From contig OY755045.1 in NCBI GenBank assembly GCA_963576565.1, positions 39,700,667 through 39,764,666 of the forward strand: 64,000 bases of DNA, read 5' to 3'. Shown in pieces: positions 35,354 to 47,649 of this stretch (the stretch's first letter is position 1; the number at the start of each line of letters is the position of its first letter). Below the pieces are notes generated by a model. It was not told the DNA's origin and made no database searches. It saw only the letters and a list, made by a program, of their open reading frames with translations. Origin of the DNA: Aspidapion aeneum (lineage: Eukaryota; Arthropoda; Insecta; Coleoptera; Brentidae). Position numbers and translations under genes: made by a program.

Positions 35354-35580
35354 ATATTAGGGACTTGTTGCAATAAAGCCAGGCAGTAATAGTGCCTGGC
35401 AGTATTCTGATAATTTTTACATGGAAAACTGACAGTTCATCTTTCAAAACTGACATACAACAGTCGAATTTGAAAATAAGTCGTTTATTTTCCTTCAATA
35501 AAGGAAGGCAGTAATAATTCAGGATTTTATAGTAACAAAGGCCTTATATTGAAAGATCACACTACAGGTGATCTTACAAA
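35354..35580. mobile_element. Family G MITE, copy 3 (truncated)
   Basis: Begins ATTAGGGACTTGTTGCAATA, then GCCAGGCAGTAATAGTGCC, as in the MITE at 23445. The right inverted repeat is missing because the Penelope-like element begins here. The interior shares the CTTTCAAAACTGACATAC type of block. Confidence 0.55.
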
Positions 35581-35589
35581 GTAAAACTG

Positions 35590-35990
35590 TCACAATACAA
35601 GAAATAAAATTTCGGACTTCCATTGTCTTTATTTATTTTAAACACGACGTTTCGGTTAGTAAGTATCTCTAACCGTTTTCAATATAGCCTATAGGCTATA
35701 GCCTCCTATTTATTCTACTTGGTGTGTAGTCAGGTGTGACGCCCCGCACCGGTTTTTTAATCCTAAGACGCTTGTTTTCCTTAAGGTGTGGTTTCCATAT
35801 ATGTATTAGGTATGTCCGCGCTTGGGTGACTTCTTTATTACTCCGCATTATAAACGCAGCTTCAATAAAATTTCGTGTTTGCCAATGTGACTCCTTATGC
35901 AAAACTTTAGCTTCAGACCATTGAATCCTGTGATCATTTGACCACGCATGATCCGCTAAGCCGCATTTTTTAATATCCCCTAATTGGACT
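35590..35990 (-). pseudogene. Penelope-like element, C-terminal end and 3' pseudo-LTR region
   Basis: On the minus strand the frame carries VQLGDIKKCGLADHAW, IQWSEAKVLHKESHW and FIEAAFIMR, the second half of the GIY-YIG endonuclease domain of Penelope-like elements. After the stop comes a degenerate hammerhead-like motif at about 35640-35690: TTGAAAA, stem GGTTAG/TAACC, then GAAACGTC. Its core reads TTGAAAA instead of CTGANGA. The other half of the element lies at 38745-39485, beyond an inserted family B copy. Confidence 0.85.
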
Positions 35991-38744
35991 TTCTTATAGT
36001 AGAAATGTGGTGATCCCAACCAAAATTTGTTACTTTTTAGTTCTAACTCCTATTTAGTATCAGGAAATAGTAGATGTTTCGTAAAAACGACCCTCTACAC
36101 TACTTCTTAGGATTGTTTCTTGATAGTCGATTCTGATAGTCTTCTCTACCACAATAGGACGTTGCTAAAGTTTTACTTTCTTTTTAGTCGTTATTTCGTA
36201 GTCGCCCTGATATCCTACTTAATTACTACTAGAAAGTTAAGCTTCATTGGAGTCCCAAACAAGTGTATCCGACAACTACATTATAACTTTAATTTTTACC
36301 ACAAAAGTTTGTGTCATCATAGTAACATCTGATGTAACAATGTAGACAAAATAACTTTTTGGATCAACTTTAAAGCCGCAACTACTTTGACTTTTTTTAA
36401 TATCGATCTTTTAAAGTAATCTCTCCTTCCTGTTTCTACTTTGAAAACGTAGACTTTTTGAAGTCGCATCTTGGTCGCACACATTCTTAACCCTACTTTT
36501 TGTGGCTCCTTTTATAATATGGGAATATTAGGAATAGTTTTGCAAATATTTTTTTAAATACCTTGAGCAGTCCATTTTTTCGAGCTCATTGCTTGACCAT
36601 TTTGCAAAACAATCAAAATGCAAAATATTGATCCAAAGTATCGAGTACCGCACACGGATTTTAAGAATTCCCTGGTCCATGCTTAATCTCCATCCTTAAT
36701 ACTTTTACGCTACTTGTTGCTGTTCTATTCTTGTACTGTCTTTACGGTCGTTCGTGGTTTGTGCTGTGGCACCACCCTATCGCCATCGTAACCCTCTTGT
36801 GCGGACTAAACCAAATTCGTTTATCTATGCTTCTTGTGCTGATGTGTCGTGTCTCACTGTGATTCATTTTATGTGTTGAGCTTGGGTCAATAATTATTTT
36901 TGGTTTTCTTCAAATTTGTGCTGTTGTTAAAGCTTGGTTTGAAGTGAAAACTTAAATTTTGGCTGTGTTTTGTGCCAGGCTTTATAGCTCCCTAATATCT
37001 AATTTATGCACGGCCCCTATAATAACCTCTGGGATATGCTAGACTTCATCTAGGAACTTTTGCGCTGTTTGCGGCTAATAAAAAAACAAGTTAGATATAT
37101 CGTGGTTACATGCGGATTTCTAGGCGATTGTTTTTTTACTTATAGGGCTTATAATAATAAGAATTACTGAATATTGACAATGCCAAAATATCTAAAAACA
37201 ATAAAAAATACTACATACGAATTGTGAGAGCAATGTGTAAATAAAAAAAGTAACAATAAGTCGATTTCATTGATGTGACTACGTTCTTTTAGTTCCTTGA
37301 CCAACACTTTCTAGAAATTCTAGAATAGGGATCATCTCGACTGCAACATACATTTTTAAAAAACACTTTTTATTGGCACTTCATTTATTGTTTTAATGTA
37401 ATTTAATTTATCTTGTTTTTGTTTTTAAACCTACCACAAATTCCAGTGGCGGATCCAGGGGGGGGGCACTAGGGGCATTTGCCCCCCCCCCCCCGAGAAT
37501 TTTTTAAACATATAAAAAATGAATAAAAAGTTATGTTTTTGCTAATAAAAATTCAAAATTTTTGCCTGCGGTGCATGAAAGTGTCTATTGTTACCATCGA
37601 AATTACAACCACTGACTAATTTAATAAAATGCTGTTTAGAAAAATATATACCGTTTTTTACAAACAGAGAATTTCACCTAAAGTGCCCCCCCCCCCCCCC
37701 GAGAAGCACCTCTGGATTCGCCCTTGACAAATTCACGCTGGTACAAAACCTATAAGCAGTGGTGCTGTTGTTGACAGAAACGGCAAATGACAAGTGGCGA
37801 GACCCCAATAAATTGAGGGTAGTAGTTATACTTATCGCGTGGTTCCTATCACTCTGTAGACGTTTTCTAGTGGCGAAAGCTAGTTAATAATACGTTTCTG
37901 CAACGAAGGAGTAGAAATTCGAGTGTGTTATCTAGAACTAAAAAGGAATGCCGACATAAAAGTCGTAAGTAACACATTGCCGTAACTTAGGTTCACTTTC
38001 AAGTAACTCTTTCGACTATCAGGGAATATAGTTTGGGACGCCATGTTTTTACGTAAAAAAGAAAATTTAATATTTTTGTTGTCGTTTTATGAGCTCATAT
38101 TAAAGAGCTATACTATTTTATAAACACATTAGTTGAAGCTTACCAAAAATGCTCTTCTTAAGCACCATTTGTTGGAGTTAACTGTCGATTATGAAAATAT
38201 AACCTCCAAAATCACAACACAAAAATTCCATCAGCTACCAGAAAACGGCTCAATTTTACGGGCGCACCGGTTTTTTGCAATATATATAATGCATGTTATA
38301 CAAAAAACTTTGCGTCGCACTCGAATTTTGATCCTCTGCTCGTAAATTCTCACACTTTTGGACAACAGAGTACATATTATAACCATAACCAAACAAAAAA
38401 ACTAAGCGAGTCTGTTTACTGTTGTGTCCACCATATTGTGTAACAATTCTACCAAAAAGAAACGATTATATTATTTGCAACTACATCGCAACTTTTATGT
38501 CATTACGGAAAAAAACTGCCTCTACGACGTATTAGATACCTGGCTACGACGTAGTAGTGTAGTTGTTACTACAGTGACTTTAAACACTTGGCCAAGTAGT
38601 TATAACCAGAAATTGGTTCCCCACTTACGGAATTATAACGTTGCTGTATGGTATACTGAGACGTAGCGGGAGTACGTTGCGTTTACTTTAAAGAAATTCT
38701 TTCTAGTTGGGGTTTCGTCGTTACAACTTTAAATGTTTGTTGGG
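35990..38744. mobile_element. Family B element, copy 2, inserted in the Penelope-like element
   Basis: Almost identical to 22363-25989 apart from indels. It lacks the Helentron-type element, has only the edge of the G MITE near 36970, and has gained a hAT-type MITE at 37444-37726. It sits inside a Penelope GIY-YIG reading frame: the minus-strand codons VNENLKS before it and QLGDIKK after it join in frame. Confidence 0.8.
37444..37726. mobile_element. 283-bp hAT-type MITE
   Basis: Starts CAGTGGCGGATCCAG and ends CTGGATTCGCCCTTG. It is flanked by the 8-bp direct repeat ACAAATTC (37436-37443 and 37727-37734). Family B copy 1 has a single ACAAATTC at the same site near 24971. Poly-C/G tracts next to each end are typical of such insect elements. 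Non-coding. Confidence 0.9.
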
Positions 38745-39485
38745 GATACTTTTTAGATTTTCATTTACTTTAACCTGAAGAGGGCGTTTCGTTTCACCTA
38801 CATAATATGATTTACCACACTCACACGGTTAACACATTCCTTATTATTTGAGAGATTTTCTGTTCTCGTTTTAGTTACAAAACTCCTCTGAAATCCCTTG
38901 AACATATGGAATTTTAATGATAAATGATTATTATTATTTTAAGAATTTGTTACATTTGGTTTGGTTTAAATTTTAGAGATCGTTGAGTTTATTAATTTCT
39001 CGGAATAACCATTCTGTTTTAAGTCCATTTTAGATTTCGGTAGTTAATTCTTCATTATTACTACGAATATTTACGGCTCTTGAATACAAACTTCTTATAA
39101 CTCCTTGTTTTGTAGCAACCGAATGATTAGACTAAAAATGTAGGTACTGTCCCGTGTGTGTAGGTTTCCTATATACAGTGGTTTGAATGATTCTGTCTAT
39201 TCGTTTGACAAGAACATCTAATAAAGGTAAGGCCTAATCTTTTTTAATTTCCAGTTTGCATTTGATTATTGGTCGGATACCGTTCAGATCGTGTAGAAAA
39301 TTCTGCAGTCATCATTTTCCGGCCATATAATAAATGTGTCATCCATGTATCGTAGCCATAGTTTTGGCTTAACTCTTGCTGTGTTGATCGCATGGTTCTC
39401 GAACCACTCCATGTAGATGTTTGCTACCACTGGCGAAAGAGACGAATCCATTGGAAGTCCATCATTTTGGCGTTTCAATTCTCAC
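38745..39485 (-). pseudogene. Penelope-like element, reverse transcriptase and start of the GIY-YIG domain
   Basis: The minus strand reads QNDGLPMDSSLSPVVANIYM, FENHAINTARVKPKLWLRYM and DDTFIIWPEND. These are Penelope RT motifs; the catalytic YMDD box is at about 39339-39350, and the first motif has Asp where Gly is usual (LPMGSSLSP). A stop at 39284-39286 and frameshifts follow. Further on are the RT thumb remnant and CGKSYYVGETKRPLQVKVNE, the start of the GIY-YIG nuclease. Penelope elements use these two enzymes for target-primed insertion; this copy is inactive. Confidence 0.85.
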
Positions 39486-41941
39486 TCTTAATAACTTTGC
39501 AGTTTAGTCGGGCACAAAATGTCTAATAGGACAAGGTACAAAGTTTACCCTAGGCATAGAACGTGAGCAAAGAATTTATTTTTGCGGTCTCGCACTTCGA
39601 AAGGGGCGAAACCACCATTGAAGTAAGTCAGCTACAGTACAACACGATAAAATTTTTATCGTATGTGGCCAGCATAAAATATTATACTCGTTTCTGGTGG
39701 CCAGTTTCGACTTAATAACCAACCAACAAAAATCACTTTCCTGTGTGTTTTTCATTTTGGAAAAATAGCATAAACAGGAATTTTCTGAGAAATTTTTTTA
39801 AAAAGTACCAAGAATTCAAAGGAGTGTTAAAAAGTAAATAATTGCAGTCGTTACTCCCACTGCCAATAAATTAACGTGACTATTTAGGGAATTTATATAC
39901 CTGAAAGGGTAAAAGGGAATTTTCATTCATTTTTACAAAAAAAGAAAATTTTCAGGACTTAGTGATAAAAAAATAATAAAAAAGTTTAAATGAGGTATCA
40001 TCCCATTTACTAAAAGTAAACTCCACATAAACTGCGGAAATTTGCAGTTAGTATGTAACTCCTTAAGAAACAAAATGTTGGCAATACTAGTGTGACCAGC
40101 GCACCCAGGAATATGTCTTGGAGGGGAGGAGGGGGGGGAGAGCCCTCTTGGAGGGGGGGGGGCCGAAGCCTCACGATGTCGTATTTTATCCTATTTTACA
40201 TTTTTATTCATGAAACATGTGAAAAATTTAAAAAAAAAATTGGGCTTGGGGGGGGCGGTCCTCAGGCACCCCCCTGGGTGCGTCCATGGAATACTTTTTT
40301 CCCCATTTTACGACAATATTCAATAATTTTCTTACTACTTCTATAATATGTCCTCCTTTGGAGCCAAAGCCAACCTACCTTTTTTAAAGATTTATTAGAA
40401 ACATAAAAAATATAAAAATTTTTGATGAATTTTTGGTTTAAATTTTAAAATATTTTGTCTGTGGCACTTTCGTCATTAAATGTAACAATTAGAATTTAAT
40501 TTTAAACGTTATATTGTCTAATTTTCTTTGAATTTTTGCCTGTGGCGCAAATCTAGAATCAATCACATAGCCCTCTCAACTCATGATAACCAAATCCATT
40601 TTTGCTTTCCTCGTTCCCAAAAGGGAGGGAAGAAATGTACGTAATCGTCTAAAAAATCACAATTCGAGATTTTGTTGAATCTCCACGAATTTGATGGCTT
40701 TTATATACATTTTCGACCTGATTTTAAGAACACATTTCTCAAAAATTTGGCGCGCTTAAAGACCCGCTTCTGCAGACAAATGAGTTTAAATGTAAACTAA
40801 TAGGATTTTTTGCACGCATTTATTTAACCCACCAAATGTCTAATGAATGTATAGTTTTTTGAGCAGAACTCGAAAACTTTTTAACTTAAAAATGAGGCCC
40901 ACTATGGATACAACTTGAAAATACACATCTTTTTTGTATATTGTGATTTTTTTGTAAAATCAGCAGTTTCTCTATAAAACGCAAAAAACACGAAAAAAAA
41001 AGATGTTAAGGAATACTTTTTTTTGAGACACAGAAACTTTAAAAACGCAAGTAATTAATAGTTTTTATAAAAGTGCACTATAATCCAAATAAAAAAAATA
41101 ATTTAAAAAAAATCGGTTAAGAAATAAAAAAGTTGTGAATTTTCCAAAATTCTTATGTTTTACATGTTTGAGGCACCATATTGTATTTGACATGAGTTTG
41201 ACAGATGTCCAATAAGTGGAATTGTGTTCCCAAAGGTATAAGGGCTTTCAAGCGCTGGAGCCAACTTTGCAGTAACACGAAAAGTACATGAAGGCCGAGA
41301 ACATCGGATAAAGGCCTCTAAGCGAATAGAGTATAATTCCAGTTGGCAAGGAAGTTACTTTGTGTGTAAATTCATTGGAATGCAATAAATGTACAGCCCC
41401 TTCGTATCGGGGTGTACGGTTAATATTTATTACGCAATAGCGAATGCTTCCAGACTCTGGAAGGGAGGGTTTTTGAACAGGAAATCAGAAATTTAACATA
41501 ATAGCTGGAAGCTCACCTAACCACACTGCTAGACTAAACAGTTTTTATGTAGACTTGGATTTCTTCGTTAATTATTCTGGAAATACTGGCTAGTAAAAAT
41601 TGTGAAGCTGGCCCAATGAACAAAACTATATTTTTAAGAAAATAATTTTTGGTCGAAAAATTATTTAAAAACAAAAATTATGAACAAATAAGGTCTTTTG
41701 TTGCTGTTGCTAATTTATGGAAAAACCAATATTGCTTCGTTTACGAAAAAAAATTTGAAAGCATAGTAAAGACACAAAATAATATTTAAGATTTGAAATT
41801 ATTTCTTGCAATACCTGTAGATTACCTGCCAAAATAACAATGATTTTTAACTTATTGCAAATCCAAAAAATAATTCAATATTCGCAGAAAATGTTTAAGT
41901 CAGATTTTTCTTTTTTTGAAATTAAGTATGTCTCTACAGGG
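39486..41941. other. AT-rich stretch, no supported gene
   Basis: Apart from a possible hAT-like MITE near 40.1-40.3 kb, nothing is recognised. A short palindrome ACGATAAAATTTTTATCGT lies at about 39643-39661. Confidence 0.45.
40097..40288. mobile_element. Possible hAT-like MITE with G-rich tracts
   Basis: CAGCGCACCCAGG on the left and CCTGGGTGCGTCCATG on the right are inverse to each other, each next to long G or C tracts as in the clearer hAT MITEs of this window. No target duplication could be found. The plus-strand Gly/Arg-rich frame here is an artefact. Confidence 0.4.
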
Positions 41942-42131
41942 CAGTGACGGATCCAGGATTTCCGGGGGGGGCCTAGGTAGCCGCAAACATCATAATATTT
42001 TTTACAAAAAATAGTAGTAGTAGTAGAATTTGTGACAAATTTTAAATAAGTGATGCTGCTAAACTAAAAAATAAAGTATATGTTAGCGAGAGGGGAGCGA
42101 GCCCCTCTGGCTCCCCCTAGATCCGCCACTG
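41942..42131. mobile_element. 190-bp hAT-type MITE
   Basis: Starts CAGTGACGGATCCAG and ends CTAGATCCGCCACTG. It is flanked by CTACAGGG and ATACAGGG, an 8-bp target duplication with one mismatch. Non-coding; same general family as the MITE at 37444. Confidence 0.85.
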
Positions 42132-43983
42132 ATACAGGGCGTACATAAATGTCATGTTACAAGCAAAGGCGAACAGAGATGATTCTTTGATTGATTTTAA
42201 GAAGGCTGCTATAAACATAGGTCTTTTCTAGGTACAGAATGATAATTTTTTCAGTTTAGTGCTTTCGCAGTTTTTGAGGTATTTTAACTCAAACTTTGGG
42301 CATCCCAAATAATATTTAGAATCTACAAGGAGGACATATATGTTTTTCGGAAATATAAAATTAATTACAAAAATCAAATTTTCAAATTAAGTTGAAAATT
42401 TGTACAGGATGATATGCCATTTCCATTTTGTGCCTTTAGGTACTTAATACGGTATTTTCCTTTCAAATCATTTACCATGCTCATATAGGACGCCGCGATT
42501 TTTGCAAGGTTTCAATTTCAACAAGTCTTTTAAACGTCAAAAAGCGTTAATTTGTTGTTAAAGTAATTTGAGGAGGGGGTTGCAAAAGTTTTACAAAGTG
42601 TTACAACGCGAGATGGTCAAAAATTGCCAAAAAATATATATGGATGGCCCCAAGAAAGTGAGATTGAAAGTGAAAAAGAAAAACATGAAATGAACAAGAC
42701 AGGCTAGATCTAGATCTGGTCAAACAGTGCAGTGACAATAAGGATAGAAACTCGAGAAAGAGACCACTGAGTTCGGAAGAAAGTGATGACTCCTGCTGAC
42801 CCATTTGAAAAACATCAGACTTTCCCCAAAAAAGCTTTGAAAAAAGCAAATAAAAGTTTACAGCTTATTAAGTTTGTGCAGCAGGGCAAAAAGGGCCTAC
42901 TCGTACTTACTTGCCGCCCAACGACTCAACCCCCACTACTACTATTAGTACCACTAAGTTCGTAGTTATAACTGATATCACTGGTAGGTATCGAAAAGTA
43001 CCGCTTTTTGAGCAGCTATCCGGAAACCGGTCCATAAGTGTCTGGATATTTGTCTAGGGTGTCAAGAAATCGATAAAATTTACTTTTTGAAAATTATATT
43101 ATTCAAAAACGATATTAGCTTGCACTGTTTTTTTTGTTTCATTTCAGCATTTACACTTCAAAAAATGCAGTTACACCCACAGAATTTATTTTGTGGTACA
43201 AACTAACCATTTTATTAGGTGTGCAAAAAATCAGTTAAGCGTTGAGTAACCGGTTCGTTCACCCTATACATAGGAATATCATGGTCTTATGGGGTTGTCT
43301 AATCTTTCCGACCGTTGCGTTGTTTAATTGAGAGTAAACTCCATAAAACAACGTTCCGGCTAATAGGACTACTTATTACAGGCCCAGGTTAAAGGGAGAC
43401 GGAATAAACGAGAGGAATGCATGCCCACATGTGAGCTGATCTATAGGGGATGAACGAAAATTTTACCCCCTTAACAATTCTGTTAGCCTAATCAAATGGG
43501 TTTTATCAATTCTTTGTTGGTAACCCTTTGGGACCGTTTTATATTAAAATACTATTTACCGACTACTTACCCCTTTCCTCACCTATATGCATGCAACTTT
43601 GGCACGCCCTTATCAGCCCTCTTGAATTTATTGACACAGACACAGTGCAATACCATCTGTGTTTCATAGAGACTGAGCCGCAGTTAGACATATGTTCGCC
43701 TGGGGCAAACCGCAATTTACCCACCCCAAGTATAAAAATGCAAATATCTCAAAAGTTGTTACTTTATACGTATTACTATTACTGAAAACTAGTAGCCAGA
43801 GGAAAGAAGAAAACTATTAGATGTATAAACCAGCTGCTCTTTAGGGCCACTATGGCCGAGTGCCCCTCCTCAAAAATACAAAAAAAAAACAATTCTTAAA
43901 TAAAAATGTTTTATTTAATTATTTGCCTGTACTATAATTTTTTCTTTCGCCTCGACGTATTCCTTGACTAAAGTTCATAGTTT
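42132..43983. other. No recognised gene
   Basis: Several short frames, for example around 42600-42965 with Glu/Lys/Ser-rich translations broken by stops, could be an old coding remnant, but I cannot assign a family. Confidence 0.4.
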
Positions 43984-44044
43984 AATGAATAGAGGCCAAA
44001 ATAGGGGGGATACCGAGGGGTCATCGGCACCCTAAAATTTTGTA

Positions 44045-44272
44045 CAGCGTCCAACAGGACTTGGGTCCTGACGTGTACTGTTGGGTCCTGTTGAGTACTG
44101 TTGGGTACTGTCGTGTACTGTCGAGTACTGTTGGGTACTGTCGTGTATTGTCGAGTACTGTTGGGTCCTGTCGGTGTACTGTTGAGTACTGTCGAGTACT
44201 GTTGGGTCCTGGCGGTGTACTGTTGGGTCCTGTTGAGTACTGTCGTCGTGCCTCGCCCTCAAAACACATGCG

Positions 44273-44303
<31 letters not shown>

Positions 44304-44868
44304 GGTCATCATCTTTGGGGAACCGCGCCGCGCCGCGCTAATCTTGCGACCAAAAAAAAGGTCATCCTAGGCCTTCGCGCGTTTGTTTCATGTATGAATG
44401 AATGAACCGAACCGCGCCGTAGAAATTTGAACCGCGCCGTCTCCAAAAAAAAACAAAAAAAAAAAAAGGTCATCCTGTCGTTTTGCATCTACGCCACTGT
44501 TTCGGCTACGAGGGTTGTGTCGAGTACTGTTGGATTCTATCGTGTCCTGTTAAGTCCTGTTACGTACTGTCGTGTACTGTTGGGTACTGTCATGTACTGT
44601 TGGGTCCTGTCGTGTACTGTCGAGTACTGTTGGGTCCTGTCGTGGTACTGTCGAGTACTGTTGAGTACTGTCGTGTACTGTCGAGTACTGTTGGGTCCTG
44701 TCGTGTACTGTCGAGTACTGTTGGGTCCTGTCGTGTACTGTCGAGTACTGTTGGGTACTGTCGTGTACTGTCGAGTACTGTCGTGTACTGTCGAGTACTG
44801 TTGAGTACTGTCGTGTACTGTCGAGTACTGTTGGATCCTGTCGTGGTACTGTCGGGTACTGTTGTGAA
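44045..44868. repeat. Ten-bp minisatellite in two blocks, split by a spacer
   Basis: Blocks at about 44045-44246 and 44517-44868 consist of 10-bp units such as TACTGTCGTG, TACTGTCGAG, TACTGTTGGG and TCCTGTCGTG. The spacer at about 44247-44516 has poly-A tracts and GCGCC-rich segments. The unit lacks stop codons in several frames, so long frames open on both strands (TQQYSTV-like on minus, TVEYCRVL-like on plus); these are not genes. Confidence 0.9.
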
Positions 44869-45234
44869 ATTTGTACAGTACTCTTGAAAGCTGATGACCC
44901 CTCGGGGGATACCCTACAAAAAGTCTGGTAGTTCAGAATTTTGGATATGTTGTTAAGCTCAGGTGGGTAGTTAAAAATCTGAGTTTTCGTCACCCCCACC
45001 CCTGTGCTTCCTCCGCCATCTTGAAAAAACCATCAAAAATTGGCACTTTTTTTAGTTTTTTTCCTTTAATTTCGTTCCAATACACTAAATCGCAAAAAGA
45101 GTTATATGACATTTTTTAGAGGATATAATTATCTACAATTGGGTGGTACTATGGTTGTTCTGCGAGCAGCAGTAACGGAGCTAGGTAATTTCCAAAAATT
45201 ATCATCAATTATTATTATTTTTTAAATCACAAAT

Positions 45235-46140
45235 TTTTTAAAATTGGTTTAATTTACGGGCGCCTGTGAAGTTATTACCATGAAACCAATCCGACTTTGT
45301 TATACACCGTTTAAAAGTAAATTTTATTATCTACAATAAAGTAAAAAACACATTTTTTGATAAAGGCCTTGATTTTTAAGAAAACTGAATAAAATATGTA
45401 AGAGAATTAATTTTTTTGGTGATTTAAAAAAAATTGTTTTAAATTAAGCACACCACTGGAGCGGTAAATATGAAATATTTTTTACCATGTTACACAACGT
45501 TTAAAAGGAAATTTTATTATCTACAATGAAGTAAAAATTATTTTTTTTGAAAAAGGGCATGGTTTTCAGAAAATCAAATAAAACCTGTGCAAAACATAAT
45601 TTTAAGAAAAATTAATTAAATGGCCCCCATTTACGGACGTCGCTGGCGGGTTCGTTGTAAGTCAAACCCCATCGAGTTATACAACGTTGAAAAGAGAATT
45701 TTACTGTCAATAAAGTGCATCATAGCATTTTTTTAAATTAGGCTTAGTTTTTTTTAAAATTAGAGAAAACTTGTAACAAAAATATTTTAATTTGTGATTT
45801 TTTAAAATTGGTTAAATTTACGGGCGCCTCTGAATTTATAACCATGAAACCAATCCGACTTTCTTGTACAGCGTTTTAAAGGAAATTTTATTTGCTACAA
45901 TAATGTATAACATATTTTGTTCTATAAACCTTGGTTTAAAAAAAAATCGATCATGGAAAAAACATGGATATTTTTTGACTTTTTTAAATTACTTTAATTA
46001 ACGGACGCCGCTGAAGAGTTTATAAATAGTTGACCCCCATCGAGTTGTACCTTTTTCAAATGGAAATTTCATTGTCTACAATAAAGTATATTACACATTT
46101 TTCTCTTAGAAGCGTATTTTTTGAGAAAATTTGAGAAAAC
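45235..46140. repeat. About five diverged satellite units of roughly 185 bp inside family D
   Basis: Each unit has a TTTACGGGCGCC-type start, a CCATGAAACCAATCCGACTT or similar block, CGTTTAAAAGTAAATTTTAT, CTACAATAAAGTA and a Phe/Lys-coding TTTTTTGA segment. Starts lie near 45243, 45433, 45600, 45815 and 45990. Non-coding. Confidence 0.7.
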
Positions 46141-46941
46141 CTAAATATGTTAGATTTTGGGGGGGTCTGGGGAGGGTTTTTGAAGAGGTGGTTGGTTTAA
46201 GGAGGTGTTTGACCCCTAAGCTCTCTTACCTTTTTGTACGTCACTAAATTTGCACAAAAAAATAAAAATAAATAAAAAACGTGCCGTTTAAAGCACTAAA
46301 TTTTAAAAAATTATTATTTTCTAATTTACTTACTTTAAGTTAAAAGTTACTCCCACTCCATTACAATATTTAAAAATACATTTTAAGAATGGATTTAGTA
46401 GCTGATAAAATTCTCTACAAGATATGTTCTTAGAACTTTTACCCTAGAACAAAGTATTTCGGAGCTTATGCCAACTAAATTAGAAAAAAACTGAAAATTT
46501 GCCCAAGCACGTGATTTTAGTCATTTTTGGAAATAACCTAGCTGTTGTAGATAATTATATCCTGTAAAAAATTTCATATAACTCTTTTTGCGATTTAGTG
46601 TACTGGAACGAAGTTACAGGCAAAAAACTACAAAAAGTGCCAATTTTTGATGGTTTTTTTAAGATGGCGGAGGAAGCACAGGGGTGGGGGTGACGAAAAC
46701 TCAGAATTTTAACTATCCTTTCGACCTTAATAACATATCCAAAATTCAGAACTACCGGACCTTTTGTAGGGTAAAACTCCTCTATTCATTGTACTATCAG
46801 CTACGACACTGGCTTTGACCGCCGACACGATTAAGTACGAATCGATGAGTCGGTAGCCGCTCGGTTTTCTCGAGCCGCAAGCCATGTCGCGGCCCGCGTT
46901 ACGATGGAAACGGGGTGGGAGCGGAGGGAGTCATACCACTC

Positions 46942-47643
46942 ACTCGCGGCTACAGACTAAAATGCACTCTGGCTCCTTCGATTTCGAGGTTATGTTTTAA
47001 TTGTTTTGTTTTTGTTTAAATAGCCTGGAGCATGGAATAAATAAATTTCTTCGATGGTGGAAGTGTTTGAAGTCCTTTCGAGTTTTAAAAATTAGTATTA
47101 AAAATATTTGTCGTGTCGTTAGTTCGGTCAAATTTAGTTCAAAATAGCGCTAGTAACGAAATAGGGTGTCTTTCTAACATATTTTTTCAAAAAAAAACTT
47201 CCCTGACTACTTTTGCGGGATCCTAGCGGGTGTGAAACAAAACCGAACCGAACCGAACTTAACCGAATCGAATTATCGGTTTAGTTCGGTTTGGTTTCAC
47301 AACCTCTGGGATGCCGGCTCGGTTCCGTTCGGTTCGGTTCGGTTTTGTTTCACACCCGCTAGGATCCCGCGAAAGAAGCCAGGGAAGTTTTTTTTTGAAA
47401 AAATATGTTAGAAAGACACCCTATTTCGTTACTAGCCCTATTTTGAACTAAATTTGACCGAACTAACGACACGACAAATATTTTTAATACTAATTTTTAA
47501 AACTCGAAAGGACTTCAAACACTTCCACCATCGAAGAAATTTATTTATTCCATGCTCCAGGCTATTTAAACAAAACAAAACAATTAAAACATAACCTCGA
47601 AATCGAAGGAGCCAGAGTGCATTTTAGTCTGTAGCCGCGAGTA
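46942..47643. repeat. Large palindrome with arms of about 320-340 bp
   Basis: The left arm from ACTCGCGGCTACAGAC at about 46945 is the near-perfect reverse complement of the right arm ending GTCTGTAGCCGCGAGT at about 47643. Shared blocks include GGGATCCTAGCGGGTGTGAA and ACTTCCACCATCGAAGAAAT. The centre near 47290 is made of ACCGAACCGA-type repeats. It may be a foldback element or two head-to-head MITEs; no target duplication was identified. Confidence 0.8.
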
Positions 47644-47649
47644 GTCATA

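Larger units (their letters stand above)
43984..46790. mobile_element. Family D inverted-repeat element, 2.8 kb
   Basis: Outermost ends AATGAATAGAGG (43984-43995) and CCTCTATTCATT (46779-46790). Long inner arms at about 44903-45215 and 46497-46772 are reverse complements; the left one includes TCAGAATTTTGGATATG, AAGATGG-type CCGCCATCTTGAAAAAACC and CGCAAAAAGAGTTATATGA. The left part also holds a 10-bp minisatellite and a second GGGGATACC...GAGGGGTCATC inverted pair. The centre is satellite-like. No transposase is seen; the superfamily is unknown. Confidence 0.7.

Noticed and set aside
40092..40346. Gly-rich 84-codon frame
   Set aside because: Encoded by G tracts of a hAT-like MITE.
42600..42965. 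Possible old Gag or transposase remnant
   Set aside because: Charged translations interrupted by stops, no identifiable motif.
44021..44999. Several long frames on both strands with repeated Gln-Tyr-Ser-Thr or Val-Glu-Tyr-Cys peptides
   Set aside because: They follow exactly the 10-bp minisatellite, are open in several frames at once, and have no non-repeat domain.
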